From NCBI GenBank assembly GCA_947385085.1, contig CANDJN010000001.1:62001-126000 (forward strand): DNA of 64,000 nucleotides, given 5' to 3'. The translations under genes were made by a program, and so were the position numbers. The notes below the pieces were generated by a model that made no database searches, was not told where the DNA came from, and worked only from the letters and a program-made list of their open reading frames with translations. Source of the stretch: an uncultured Erysipelotrichaceae bacterium. GTDB lineage: Bacteria > Bacillota_I > Bacilli_A > Erysipelotrichales > Erysipelotrichaceae. Numbering within the stretch: position 1 is the first letter of the stretch; the number at the start of each line of letters is the position of its first letter. Shown here piece by piece: positions 25,051 through 34,437 of the stretch.

Positions 25051-25989
25051 ATGAGTCATGTGATTGAAGTCGATCATTTAACAAAGGAATATAAAAAGCT
25101 GCGAGCTGTCGATGATCTTAGCTTTACGGTGGAAACCGGTGAGATTTTGGGCTTGTTGGGACCGAATGGCAGCGGTAAATCCACCACAATAAACTGTATT
25201 TTGACATTATTGTCTTATCAAAACGGCAATATTCGCATCTTTGGTGAAGCCATGCGTCCCAATGCTTATGATTTGAAGCGTAAGATCGGTGTGGTTTTTC
25301 AGGAAGTGGCTGTATTTGAGGAATTGAGCGTATATGATAATATCAATTATTTCTGTGGATTGTATATTAAAGATCGCAAGCAGCGCAAGCAATATGTTGA
25401 AGATGCGATTGCTTTGGTAGAGCTACAGGATTTTAAAAAATTCATGCCGAAGCAGCTTTCCGGGGGGTTATTGCGCCGTTTGAATATCGCCTGCGGCATC
25501 GCTCATAAGCCGGAACTGATCTTTTTGGATGAACCGACCGTAGCGGTCGATCCCCAAAGTCGTAATGCGATTTTGGAGGGAATTAAAGAGCTGAATCGCC
25601 GTGGCGCGAGTATTGTTTATACTTCTCACTATATGGAAGAAGTCGAGATTTTGTGTGATCGCGTCATCATCTTGGATAAGGGTAAGCTGTTGGCTTCGGG
25701 TACGTGTGATGAATTAAAGAAGCTTGCCAGCATTGAAGAAAAGATCAGCGTGGAAATTCGCGGATTGGATAAAGCACATTATGAGCACATTCAGGCAATG
25801 GAACAGGTGGAATCGGTTAACTACGATGGTCAAGTATTACAGATCATTTATAAGCAAGGACAGGATCATCTCATTGCGCTGATGGGTTATTTACAACAGG
25901 AGCATATACCATATCACCGCATTTATTCAGAACGTCCGACATTAAATGACGTGTTCTTGGAATTAACGGGGAAGGAGCTGCGCGATTGA
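25051..25989 (+). CDS. ABC-2 type transporter ATP-binding protein (DrrA-like)
   Basis: 312 residues. Walker A is GPNGSGKST, the signature is LSGGLLRR (Gln replaced by Leu) and Walker B is LIFLDEPTVAVD, followed by the switch in YTSHYMEEVEIL. The extra C-terminal domain of about 80 residues is typical of DrrA/CcmA-type exporters. It is the first of three overlapping genes with two ABC-2 permeases. Substrate unknown; drug, lipid or peptide export are all possible. Confidence 0.9.
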   Translation: MSHVIEVDHLTKEYKKLRAVDDLSFTVETGEILGLLGPNGSGKSTTINCILTLLSYQNGNIRIFGEAMRPNAYDLKRKIGVVFQEVAVFEELSVYDNINYFCGLYIKDRKQRKQYVEDAIALVELQDFKKFMPKQLSGGLLRRLNIACGIAHKPELIFLDEPTVAVDPQSRNAILEGIKELNRRGASIVYTSHYMEEVEILCDRVIILDKGKLLASGTCDELKKLASIEEKISVEIRGLDKAHYEHIQAMEQVESVNYDGQVLQIIYKQGQDHLIALMGYLQQEHIPYHRIYSERPTLNDVFLELTGKELRD

Positions 25990-27179
25990 TGTTTTGGCAT
26001 AATTTTCAATATACATTAAAGACACTTGCCAAAGATCGTATGCTGATTTTCTGGACATTTGCCTTTCCATTGATTTTAGGTACCTTTTTTCAAATGGCTT
26101 TTGCGAATATTGAGTCAAGTGAAACATTTTCACCGATCGAAATTGCGATTGTAGAGAACGATGCGTGGAAACAGCACACCGTATGGAATGAGGCATTCGC
26201 GCAGATGAGTGAAGAAGGCAGCAAGGATCAGTTGTTTCATACGCGCTATACAGACGAAACAAAAGCAAAAGAGCTGTTGGAAGCCAATGAAATCAGCGGT
26301 TATGTATGGATCGATGATACTTTGCAGGTCACGGTCAATGGCAGTGGTGTGAATGAGACGATTTTACAGCATGTTTGTGAGGAGATCATGCAGGTTGAGA
26401 CATTAAGTGATATGGCAGTGGAAAAGACAATGTCCCAATGGACGCAAAATCCGGCATCGATGATTCAGAATCAGGACTTACAAACCCGTGTTTATGATGA
26501 AGTCCATGCAATATTAGCACAGGAGACTATCACGATCCAAGATGATTCACCAGATCATATGAGCTATACAATGATTGAATTCTATACGCTCATTGCGATG
26601 ACGTGTTTATATGGAGGAATTCTTGGGATGGTGGCGATGAATCGCAATCTTGCCAATATGAGTGACAGCGGCAAGCGGGTTGCGGTGAGCCCGGCCTCCA
26701 AAGGAAGTCTTGTTTTAAGCAGTGTCAGCGCCGCTTATATAGTACAGCTGTTGGGTCTAATATTGTTATTTGTCTATACAAGCTTTATTCTCCATGTGGA
26801 TTACGGTGATAATTTTTTGGCAGTGGCAGGATTAGCTGTAGTAGGAAGTGTGGCAGGCTTAGCTCTTGGTATTTGTGTCGCAGCCTTGTGTAAACAAAAT
26901 GAAAATACAAAAACCGGCATTTTGATTTCGATAACAATGCTTGGAAGCTTCTTATCGGGTATGATGGGCATAACGATGAAGTATATCGTTGATACGAATT
27001 TTGGATGGCTTAATCGCCTAAATCCAGCCGCAATGATCACAGATGGCTATTATTCACTGTATTTTTATGATACAATGGATCGCTATTTCATGAATATCAT
27101 TAGCATGTTGATATTTTCCGCAGTGCTGCTTGTCTTAGCGGCGTTTAAGGTAAGGAGGCAGACTTATGACAGTATTTAA
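25989..27179 (+). CDS. ABC-2 type permease, first subunit
   Basis: About 396 residues. One membrane span near residues 18-38, a large extracytoplasmic domain (about 40-200) and then five to six spans at the C-terminus, the ABC2_membrane_3 layout. The ATG overlaps the stop of the ATPase gene (TGATG); an earlier TTG would add one residue. It overlaps the next permease by 14 bases, pointing to a heterodimer. Confidence 0.87.
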   Translation: MFWHNFQYTLKTLAKDRMLIFWTFAFPLILGTFFQMAFANIESSETFSPIEIAIVENDAWKQHTVWNEAFAQMSEEGSKDQLFHTRYTDETKAKELLEANEISGYVWIDDTLQVTVNGSGVNETILQHVCEEIMQVETLSDMAVEKTMSQWTQNPASMIQNQDLQTRVYDEVHAILAQETITIQDDSPDHMSYTMIEFYTLIAMTCLYGGILGMVAMNRNLANMSDSGKRVAVSPASKGSLVLSSVSAAYIVQLLGLILLFVYTSFILHVDYGDNFLAVAGLAVVGSVAGLALGICVAALCKQNENTKTGILISITMLGSFLSGMMGITMKYIVDTNFGWLNRLNPAAMITDGYYSLYFYDTMDRYFMNIISMLIFSAVLLVLAAFKVRRQTYDSI

Positions 27180-28314
27180 AGCGTTTTTGAAAGTACTGTA
27201 TCGCTGTAAGATGCCAATCTTGCTTTATACGATTATCTTATTGTTTTTTAGCGGCTTTCAGATGCAGTCGAGCGACAATAATTTGAGCTTTACCGCCAGT
27301 AAGCCAAAGATTGCGATCATCAATCATGATGAACACGGCGGTATAAGTGAAAATCTGATGACATATATGGAAAAGCATTGCGAAGTAACGATGGTTGATG
27401 CAACGCAATCGCAACTGGAAGAAGCATTGTTTTACCGCCAGATTCACTATATTATTACGATTCCCGAGCATTTCCACAACGATTTTATGGCAGGAAAGCA
27501 GCCGCAATTAAGCGTGAAAAGCACGGGGGATTATGAAGCAAGCTTGGCGCAATTACAGCTGGAGCGCTATTTGGAAGCGGCAAATGCGGTTCGCTTACTA
27601 TCTGTAAGTGAAAGCGAGCTATATGCAAATATGGAAAAGGCATTAAGTAAAAGCATAAGTGTATCTATGAATTCCGAATTGGATACCACAGCTTTAAGCA
27701 AAGCGTCCTTTTACTATAATTTCGTGAACTATGCGCTTCTGGCAGGATGCATTTATGTCATCTGTTTGATCTTATCCAGCTTCCAACAGGAGCCGGTACG
27801 CAAAAGAACGCTCGTGAGCAGTATGAATTTTGCGCGGTATCACCGTCAGCTATTGTTATCAAACAGTGTACTGGCGATCGCATTATGGGCATTTTATGTA
27901 CTGATCAGCTTTGTGCTGGTAGGGAATATCATGTTCAGTGAACACGGTCTTGCCTATATCTTAAATTCATTTGTGTTTACACTATGCGCCCTAGCGCTGG
28001 CATTCTTCATCGGCAATTTGGTGACGAACAAAAATGCGATGAATGGAATTATCAATGTGATCGCTCTTGGCAGCAGCTTCTTATGTGGCGCCTTTGTGCC
28101 GATGGAATTCATGCCAGATTTCGTCTTGCGCATCGCCCGAATTTTGCCATCGTATTGGTTTATTCATGCCAATAATTTCATTCAAGAAATCACGGTCTTT
28201 GATTCTACGGCATGTCAGGAGCTGATGCTTCACATGGGCATTGTGTTGGCATTTGCGCTGCTTTTTGTGATTTGTGCTTATATTGTCGGTCGCAAGAAAC
28301 GAAAAATTGCCTAA
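27166..28314 (+). CDS. ABC-2 type permease, second subunit
   Basis: 382 residues with the same architecture as its partner: one N-terminal span (about 13-30), an extracytoplasmic domain and a C-terminal membrane domain containing the conserved GAFVPMEFMPDFV stretch. It ends in a basic tail. It starts inside the previous gene behind AAGGAGG. The three-gene operon is complete, with no regulator gene beside it. Confidence 0.87.
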   Translation: MTVFKAFLKVLYRCKMPILLYTIILLFFSGFQMQSSDNNLSFTASKPKIAIINHDEHGGISENLMTYMEKHCEVTMVDATQSQLEEALFYRQIHYIITIPEHFHNDFMAGKQPQLSVKSTGDYEASLAQLQLERYLEAANAVRLLSVSESELYANMEKALSKSISVSMNSELDTTALSKASFYYNFVNYALLAGCIYVICLILSSFQQEPVRKRTLVSSMNFARYHRQLLLSNSVLAIALWAFYVLISFVLVGNIMFSEHGLAYILNSFVFTLCALALAFFIGNLVTNKNAMNGIINVIALGSSFLCGAFVPMEFMPDFVLRIARILPSYWFIHANNFIQEITVFDSTACQELMLHMGIVLAFALLFVICAYIVGRKKRKIA

Positions 28315-28419
28315 ATATCGGCAAAGATGGTAATGGATCCGCTACTTATGGTTGATAACGAGCAATATATGGGTATGTCACGCTGATTTTGTTGCACACT
28401 AGTGGTAAGGTGTGATGAG

Positions 28420-29586
28420 ATGAAGCGAAAATACTGTATCATGAATTTTCTGGCTTTTTTTGCCATATCAATGGTAAATACCCAAATGATACCGTTTTTG
28501 ACTTCAATCGGATACTCGCTCATACAGCGTGGTTATCTTTTGGCGATGAATGCGGTAGTAGCGATCTTCGCTCAGTTTTTGTTTGGCTATCTCTGTGATA
28601 AATATACAAAAATAAAGCCGTTTTTTGCCTTGGCATATGTCTTATTGCTAGTAAGCAGTGTGCTGATGCTTTGGCAAAGTCAACGGCTTTTCTGGTATCA
28701 TTTAGGGACGGTGGCATGCAGCGGCGGGATGGTTAAAGTGATTATGGGGTTGAATGAAACATGGATGCTGGAAGCTGACAGTGAGCATTATGGACTGCTG
28801 CGCTCGTTTGGTGCCCTTGGCCTGACGATCGGTTCGCCGATTGCCGGATGGCTGAGTGATGCGTTTGGCTATTTTGCATTGATTATCGCATTGAGCGCGG
28901 TCAGCGTGTTATGCTTTATTTTCATGGGTATGGCTCAGGATGTTAAAAAAAGCAGTAAGCCAATACAGATGAAATCGTTAGGCAAGCTGCTTAAAAACGT
29001 TCCGTATTTACTGCTTGTAGTAATTTATTTATTAATTTATATGATTGGTACTGCGGATCAATATGTCGTGGTGGATAAATTATTAAGCCTGGGTGAGAAT
29101 CGTGCCATGGTGGGATTAAAATGGGCACTGCAGGCTTTTATGGAGGTGCCGTTATTTTTATTGGCAGACAAAATCTTAAAGCGATTTGAATTAACGACGC
29201 TGCTTTGTTTCGGTACGGTGATGTATGCGATAAAATTCGCACTCTATGCGCTTGGGCAAAGCGGATGGTGGATTATCGCCACAGCATCTTTGCAGATCGT
29301 TACATTGCCGATTGTCATGTTAACAAGCAAGTTATTGATTAAAGCAGAGACTCCAAAGGAATTATCAAGCAGTGCGCAAATGTTTGCCATGGCGGTGTTT
29401 GTGGGCGGATCAGGATTAATCACGCCACTCATAACCTCACGCTTGTGTGATGCATTTGGCTATGATATGACCTTGTGTTTAATTTCTGGTTTTACGCTGG
29501 CACCACTGGCATTAATATGTTATTATATGCGGCTACAGAAAAGGAAAACAAGGACTTGCGTATCATGTGAAAAATCGGTACAATGA
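28420..29586 (+). CDS. Major facilitator superfamily transporter (MFS_1-like/LacY-like)
   Basis: 388 residues from the ATG at 28420, twelve predicted spans. The loop motif between spans 2 and 3 is GYLCDKYTKIKPF, and the second half mirrors it with LLADKILKRFELTT, resembling the nucleoside/oligosaccharide:H+ symporter branch. A GTG 18 bases upstream is an alternative start. It ends 15 bases before the next small gene. The substrate cannot be assigned. Confidence 0.85.
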   Translation: MKRKYCIMNFLAFFAISMVNTQMIPFLTSIGYSLIQRGYLLAMNAVVAIFAQFLFGYLCDKYTKIKPFFALAYVLLLVSSVLMLWQSQRLFWYHLGTVACSGGMVKVIMGLNETWMLEADSEHYGLLRSFGALGLTIGSPIAGWLSDAFGYFALIIALSAVSVLCFIFMGMAQDVKKSSKPIQMKSLGKLLKNVPYLLLVVIYLLIYMIGTADQYVVVDKLLSLGENRAMVGLKWALQAFMEVPLFLLADKILKRFELTTLLCFGTVMYAIKFALYALGQSGWWIIATASLQIVTLPIVMLTSKLLIKAETPKELSSSAQMFAMAVFVGGSGLITPLITSRLCDAFGYDMTLCLISGFTLAPLALICYYMRLQKRKTRTCVSCEKSVQ

Positions 29587-29601
29587 TGGGGTAGGAAGGG
29601 G

Positions 29602-30114
29602 ATGGCCTATTTGAAGTCATTTCATTTTGTAAGGCAGGGAAATGATCATTATGATATGCTGGATCATGGTTTCTTGATGTATCGCGGTGAAATGAATGCT
29701 ATGAAAGGATCTCAAACACTGCGTTTGCGTAATTCTTATGATGATGTGATCATTACCATAACCTTGACGACAGGCAATGCCTTTTCCTTGTTTCATACGC
29801 GCAGGGACATGGCGATGAGTGTAGAAATGGAAGATATGAAAGGTCAGCTGATATGGGAGGGGAATCAACTACGATGGCAGCTTCCATCTGCACAGTATAC
29901 TTTTGCCGGAGTGGATCATTCTCCCTATGTGGATATGATTATGAGCCGCGATCAGGAAGTATTGGGATATTCGCAAGGAATGTCCTGCTGGTTGAAAAGC
30001 ACGTCCTACAGTGCGGTATTTGCCATGCTGTGGATGTTCATGCAGCAGCGATATAAGCTTCATTTAATTGATGAAGGCACATTTGTAGAGCGAGTGAAAG
30101 AGGCGAAACGATGA
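29602..30114 (+). CDS. Hypothetical protein, possibly LURP/Tubby-like fold
   Basis: 170 residues, soluble, no signal peptide. Alternating short beta-like stretches (FLMYRGEMNAM, LRLRNSYDDVIITITL, MKGQLIWEGNQLRW) loosely recall the LURP-one/Tubby-like barrel found in small Firmicutes proteins, but I cannot confirm it. The ATG follows GGAAGGGG. It overlaps the next phosphatase gene by four bases (ATGA), so it is co-expressed with it. Confidence 0.6.
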   Translation: MAYLKSFHFVRQGNDHYDMLDHGFLMYRGEMNAMKGSQTLRLRNSYDDVIITITLTTGNAFSLFHTRRDMAMSVEMEDMKGQLIWEGNQLRWQLPSAQYTFAGVDHSPYVDMIMSRDQEVLGYSQGMSCWLKSTSYSAVFAMLWMFMQQRYKLHLIDEGTFVERVKEAKR

Positions 30115-30890
30115 TACATTGTACAAATAAAACCTTTCTGATTGATCTGGATGGAACGATGTATCGTGGTGATCAAGTGATTCCTGAAGCGATCAGACTG
30201 ATTCAAAGACTTCAAAAGCTCCATATACCTTTTGTATTTGTTACCAACAACGCTACTCGCACACCCCAACAAAATGCGGATCATATGAGAGCGTTGGGTT
30301 TTCACAATATTCAGCCAAAGGCATTTTTTACTTCGGCGATGGCAGCGGCGGCGCATATGAAAAAAATGAGTACCGCCAATAAAGTATTTTGCATTGGTGA
30401 ATCGGGTCTATGGGAAGCGGTAAGAGAAAGCGGCTATGAAATAGATGAAGAAAAGGCGGAACTCGTCTTTGTCGGATTGGATCGACAAGCTGATTTTTCG
30501 CTTTATTCTCGGGCTGCGTATTGCTTACGGCATAATCATGCGCTGTTGGTCGGTACCAATGGTGATCGGCGGGTACCGCATGGAGATGGCTTTTTGATCG
30601 GAAATGGAGCGGTGCTGGAAATGCTTGAATATGCCAGTGAGGCCAAGCGTGTCACCATCGGAAAGCCCAGTGCGATCATGATGGAGGAAACCCTCGCGTA
30701 TATCGGCAAGAGTGCGGATGAATGTGTAGTGTTGGGTGATAATCTGGAAACGGATGTCGCATTTGGAAAGGATAATGGGGTCTTGACGATTATGGTAACC
30801 AGTGGTGTTCACACACGTGAAGATGCCAGACGATTTCGCATTCAACCGGATCTTTTGATCGCTTCGCTTGATGAATTGCACATAAAATAA
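30111..30890 (+). CDS. HAD superfamily IIA phosphatase (NagD/YutF-like)
   Basis: 259 residues. Motif I is LIDLDGTMYRGD, motif II VFVTNNATRTP, motif III lysine in VTIGKPSAIM, and motif IV LGDNLETDVAFG. The type IIA cap lies between motifs II and III. Members dephosphorylate small sugar phosphates, nucleotides or p-nitrophenyl phosphate. Translationally coupled to the preceding gene. Confidence 0.92.
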   Translation: MIHCTNKTFLIDLDGTMYRGDQVIPEAIRLIQRLQKLHIPFVFVTNNATRTPQQNADHMRALGFHNIQPKAFFTSAMAAAAHMKKMSTANKVFCIGESGLWEAVRESGYEIDEEKAELVFVGLDRQADFSLYSRAAYCLRHNHALLVGTNGDRRVPHGDGFLIGNGAVLEMLEYASEAKRVTIGKPSAIMMEETLAYIGKSADECVVLGDNLETDVAFGKDNGVLTIMVTSGVHTREDARRFRIQPDLLIASLDELHIK

Positions 30891-30926
30891 AACACTGTAC
30901 CGTACAATGAAAACGGAGGGGTTTTC

Positions 30927-31487
30927 ATGGCGATACAGGATTTTTTTATGCTGTGGCAGGATTTGGGACTCTTTCTGTATGCAGTACTCAAGGCTTTTTT
31001 ACCGCTTCCGTCTTTGGAAGTGATTCTAGTTCCTTTGGTGATAGCGAATCCTACCCATTGGCTATGGTATTCGCTGGAAGGAGCACTCGGCACTATGATT
31101 GGTGGGGGAATCGGCTATGCGATTGCCGATCGTCTTGGTAAAAAAGCATTGAAGAACATTGCGACGGCAGAAGATATTCGAAAGGGCGAGGAACTCATGA
31201 ATCGCTATGGCATATGGGCGGTATTAATTGGTGGAATTACACCGATACCTGATTTTTTATTGGCCTATCTAGCCGGTTTTGCGCATATGCGTTTTTTTCT
31301 GTTTGCACTATGTGATGCGGCTGCGCGACTTTTACGTTCGCTGTTGGTGTGCTACGGCATGATCAAATTAGGTGAAGTGGTCAATGTGGATGGATTCGGT
31401 ACGATCTTCTCATTAATCATCTTTATATGGCTATTGGTTCGCTGGGGGCGTTCTAAATGGCGTCTTCGTAAACAAAGTGATGAATAA
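30927..31487 (+). CDS. VTT/DedA-like membrane protein (YqaA-like)
   Basis: 186 residues with about five membrane segments. The conserved VTT core is visible as GALGTMIGGGIGYAIADRLG and ITPIPDFLLAYLAGF, with the re-entrant-loop proline and the basic residues typical of DedA relatives. These proteins are lipid scramblases or undecaprenyl-phosphate carriers in other species. Its 3' end overlaps the convergent peptidase gene by 35 bases. Confidence 0.82.
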   Translation: MAIQDFFMLWQDLGLFLYAVLKAFLPLPSLEVILVPLVIANPTHWLWYSLEGALGTMIGGGIGYAIADRLGKKALKNIATAEDIRKGEELMNRYGIWAVLIGGITPIPDFLLAYLAGFAHMRFFLFALCDAAARLLRSLLVCYGMIKLGEVVNVDGFGTIFSLIIFIWLLVRWGRSKWRLRKQSDE

Positions 31488-32115
31488 AATAGGGGATGAT
31501 GTGATCTTCATCCATGAGCTCCGGATGCCATTGTACTGCAATGATCGGTAACTTCTTATGGTAAAGTGCCTCAATGCGACCATCTTCAGCCATCACAGCG
31601 GCGTGTAAAGAATCACCAAGCTGATTCACACATTGATGATGGTAACTGTTTACGACCGCTTTATGAGTGAGTAATTGGGTAAAAGGAGTCTTATCTATCA
31701 CAGTAACCGAATGTGTATGGGGCATTGTCTCGTGATCAGATTGTATAAAATGCTGGCAGTTGGTTCCACCAAAATATACATTGATGATTTGCATACCACG
31801 ACAAATCCCCAATACTGGCTTATGCTGTTTTACGAAAGCATCCAATAATGTAAAATCATAATGATCCACAGGACGCTGATAAAGTTTTGTCTGTTCATGA
31901 ATTGCCTCATGAAAGTAAAAGGATGCAATGTCATAACCGCCACATAATAACAAGGCATCGAATTCCTCAGCTAAGTCGCTCACGGAATCCATGCGCAGCG
32001 GACAAAGGCAGTGCAGGGGATAGGGCTGTAATGAGCGCAGATAGCTTTCATTCACAAAATATTTCCATGCATGATCAATATATTCAATTCGAGGAGAGAT
32101 CAAAATTTTTTTCAT
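31453..32115 (-). CDS. Gamma-glutamyl-gamma-aminobutyrate hydrolase family (peptidase C26) protein
   Basis: 220 residues, class I glutamine amidotransferase fold. The nucleophile elbow is GICRGMQIINVYFGG (Cys), and the His/Glu of the triad lie in VQWHPELM near the C-terminus; the LLCGGYDI loop is the oxyanion side. Family members cleave gamma-glutamyl bonds, e.g. PuuD on gamma-glutamyl-GABA. The last 35 bases overlap the convergent membrane protein gene, so both ends are encoded by the same DNA. Confidence 0.9.
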   Translation of the reverse strand: MKKILISPRIEYIDHAWKYFVNESYLRSLQPYPLHCLCPLRMDSVSDLAEEFDALLLCGGYDIASFYFHEAIHEQTKLYQRPVDHYDFTLLDAFVKQHKPVLGICRGMQIINVYFGGTNCQHFIQSDHETMPHTHSVTVIDKTPFTQLLTHKAVVNSYHHQCVNQLGDSLHAAVMAEDGRIEALYHKKLPIIAVQWHPELMDEDHIIPYFIHHFVYEDAI

Positions 32116-32373
32116 AGCATACCTCCATCCATATACTATGCATCAAGCAATTTTATGAAATGGCAATATACCAGATCAATAGACTGAAGCCTTATAACTG
32201 TATAAATGCTACATTTTAAAAAGAGATGGAAAATTATTGAATAATAATACTATTACTACATGTTTGTACTGCTAATCACTGCATTGATATATTATTGAAA
32301 GACGAAGTGAATGACAGATAATGTAAAATCAGCATTATTTCTTGTAAAATGTTAAAATTTTTTAAATTAATTA
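32116..32373. other. AT-rich intergenic region
   Basis: About 260 bases between the C26 peptidase start and the small RNA promoter. No gene or hairpin of note; contains the minus-strand ribosome site of the peptidase gene (GGAGG at 32122-32126 on the minus strand). Confidence 0.4.
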
Positions 32374-32402
32374 TTGACATTAATGCACAAATATTGTACT
32401 AT
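32374..32402 (+). promoter_or_regulatory. Sigma-A promoter of the candidate small RNA
   Basis: TTGACA (32374-32379), exactly 17 bases, TACTAT (32397-32402). Transcription would begin near 32409, just at the first hairpin. Confidence 0.75.
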
Positions 32403-32408
32403 ATCTGC

Positions 32409-32549
32409 AGGTGGTAACACCTCTTGTGGCGCCCTCCTAGCCTATCTTTTCTTCCCCCACCCATATGGATAGGCCTAGTATCTCCCCCAAATTTAACCAG
32501 TGGGCGCCACTCGTCTATAAAGAAAAACATCGAGCAATCGATGTTTTTT
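32409..32549 (+). ncRNA. Candidate small regulatory RNA with two C-rich unpaired segments
   Basis: About 140 nt, no coding frame. Hairpin 1 is AGGTG-GTAA-CACCT with a GNRA loop (32409-32422). Hairpin 2 has an outer 9-bp helix GTGGCGCCC/GGGCGCCAC (32426-32434 with 32502-32510) and an inner helix (32437-32446 with 32468-32478, one bulged C). Its apical loop contains CTTCCCCCACCC, and its 3' internal loop contains TCTCCCCCAAAT. Hairpin 3 is the terminator. C-rich unpaired patches that can bind Shine-Dalgarno GGGGG/GGAGG sequences are a hallmark of Gram-positive trans-acting sRNAs such as RsaE/RoxS. I do not recognise a known family. Confidence 0.72.
32523..32549 (+). terminator. Intrinsic terminator of the small RNA
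   Basis: AAAAACATCGA, loop GCAA, TCGATGTTTTTT: eleven paired positions with a T run. Confidence 0.85.
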
Positions 32550-32606
32550 GTTCTATAGCAATATAAACATAATATATGATGTGAACCGGCAATGAACTTT
32601 GATTGA

Positions 32607-33554
32607 TCATAAAGAAGCAGTGTAGCGCCGCCCTTGCCAAGTATTGCGGCGAATCATTTCTTTATCAATGGTATTGAGAACCACTTTCTTGTTGGCACTC
32701 CATCGCGGTGCAATTAAATCACACTGAGCACCATCACCGCTCAAACGCTGAATGATGATTTCAGGCGGCAATATTTCTAATTGCTGGATGACAATATTGA
32801 CATATTCATCTAAGGAAAGCAAGGGGAATGAGTTTTGTTCGTATTGTCTAGCCATTTCAGTGTTTTTCATGATATGAAGCATATGAATCTTTATGGCATG
32901 AATCGGCAGGGTAGAAAGTACTTGGACACTTTCTATCATTTTTGCTTCATCTTCTGTAGGCAGTCCGTTGATCAGATGGACACAAATATGCAGCTTTGTT
33001 TTGCTCAATCGTTGAATACAATCATAAAATTGGTCAAAAGTATGACCACGATGAATGACCCTGGCGGTTTCATCATGGACGCTTTGTAAGCCCAATTCAA
33101 TCCAGATATCCTTAGTTTGGGCGCATTGATGAAGATATGCAATTTTATCAGCTTCCAAGCAGTCTGAGCGTGTAGCGATACAGATGGCAGGAATCTCATC
33201 CATTCCCATAAATGGTGTAAGCATTTGTTTGATAACGGGTAAAGGGGCATAGGTATTGGTAAATGCCTGAAAATATGGCATTGCCATTCCATTCCATTTC
33301 GCTTTCATGTGTTTCTTTCCTGCAAGAAACTGAGACATAAGATCATCGCTGCGCTGTCCGGCAAATTCACCGCTGCCTGCGGCTGTGCAGTAAGTACAAC
33401 CGCCGTATCCGCAAGTGCCATCCCGATTGGGACAAGTCATTCCGGCATCAAGTGGAACTTTGAATACCTTACTGTGATAGGTATGACGCAGATAGTAATT
33501 CCATGTATGATAGCGCTTATGATCATCACTGTAAGGAAAGGGATTATTTTTCAT
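32607..33554 (-). CDS. Radical SAM protein, TIGR01212/YtqA family
   Basis: 315 residues. The cluster-binding region is CPNRDGTCGYGGCTYC near residue 40, the unusual spacing that marks the YtqA/YhcC group. Downstream GLQSVHDETARVIHRGHTFDQ and HLINGLPTED are conserved. It is probably an anaerobic RNA- or cofactor-modifying enzyme; the reaction is not established. The short intergenic stretch to the sRNA terminator suggests the two are read towards each other. Confidence 0.88.
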   Translation of the reverse strand: MKNNPFPYSDDHKRYHTWNYYLRHTYHSKVFKVPLDAGMTCPNRDGTCGYGGCTYCTAAGSGEFAGQRSDDLMSQFLAGKKHMKAKWNGMAMPYFQAFTNTYAPLPVIKQMLTPFMGMDEIPAICIATRSDCLEADKIAYLHQCAQTKDIWIELGLQSVHDETARVIHRGHTFDQFYDCIQRLSKTKLHICVHLINGLPTEDEAKMIESVQVLSTLPIHAIKIHMLHIMKNTEMARQYEQNSFPLLSLDEYVNIVIQQLEILPPEIIIQRLSGDGAQCDLIAPRWSANKKVVLNTIDKEMIRRNTWQGRRYTASL

Positions 33555-33715
33555 AGGATCACCGCTATTATTTTATCACAAAAGCTGTTATTCTTTTTGA
33601 TGATACTTAAAGTAATAAAATCATAATGAAATGCATCAGAAAATGATTGTATTTTTATTTGGATATGAGATAATTATAAACACAAAAATTTATAAGAAAT
33701 TCGAGGTCTGATAAC

Positions 33716-34399
33716 ATGCGTACGACGAAACAAACCATACAATGTAAGAAATATCCGATTTGTTATACCTTGTTAAGAAAAAAGGTGAAAAACATCAATA
33801 TGCATATTGAGAATAATGGTGAGATTATCGTCAGTGCCAATGCGTTTGTGCCATTGGAGCGCATTGATGATTTTGTCTTTGATAAGCTTTCGTGGATTCA
33901 AAAGCATCGTGAGGCAATTCTAAGGCGAAGTCAGCGGGTACTGCGCTCTGATACGGAAATGATGCTGTTTGGCAAAACGTACCAGATAAAATACAGCGAG
34001 GGACGCTTTTCTCATGTATCTTATGGGAAGGATACGATTCAAGTCGTATTAAAGGAAGGAGCAGAAAAGGATCGGGTCGTACAACTGTTCTTGGATAAAC
34101 TATGTAATGATGTGTACACGGACATTGCTAAGATCACGCATCGCATGCTGGAGGATTATCATTTGACATTTCCGACTATAAAGATACGAAGAATGAAAAG
34201 TCGTTGGGGAAGCTGTATCCCAACCAAGCATCAGATTACACTGAATAAACAATTGATTCACTATCCGATTGAGTTTATTGAATATGTGGTATTGCATGAA
34301 TTTGTACATTTTATTCAACCTAATCACTCTAAAGCCTTCTATCGTATCATTGAGAATCATATGCCGGACTATCGTGAGCGTATGGCACTGGTACGCTAG
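33716..34399 (+). CDS. YgjP-like metallopeptidase domain protein (DUF45)
   Basis: 227 residues. Zinc motif HEFVH followed by the third ligand in PNHSKAFY near the C-terminus, preceded by KSRWGSCIPTKHQITLN, the standard DUF45/YgjP signature. Proteins of this family sit alone or with type I restriction genes. No signal peptide, so it is cytoplasmic. Substrate unknown. The gene ends 38 bases before the YjbR-domain gene. Confidence 0.87.
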   Translation: MRTTKQTIQCKKYPICYTLLRKKVKNINMHIENNGEIIVSANAFVPLERIDDFVFDKLSWIQKHREAILRRSQRVLRSDTEMMLFGKTYQIKYSEGRFSHVSYGKDTIQVVLKEGAEKDRVVQLFLDKLCNDVYTDIAKITHRMLEDYHLTFPTIKIRRMKSRWGSCIPTKHQITLNKQLIHYPIEFIEYVVLHEFVHFIQPNHSKAFYRIIENHMPDYRERMALVR

Positions 34400-34437
34400 T
34401 ATGGAGAATTATGGATTGAAAGACAGGTGAAAAGTTG

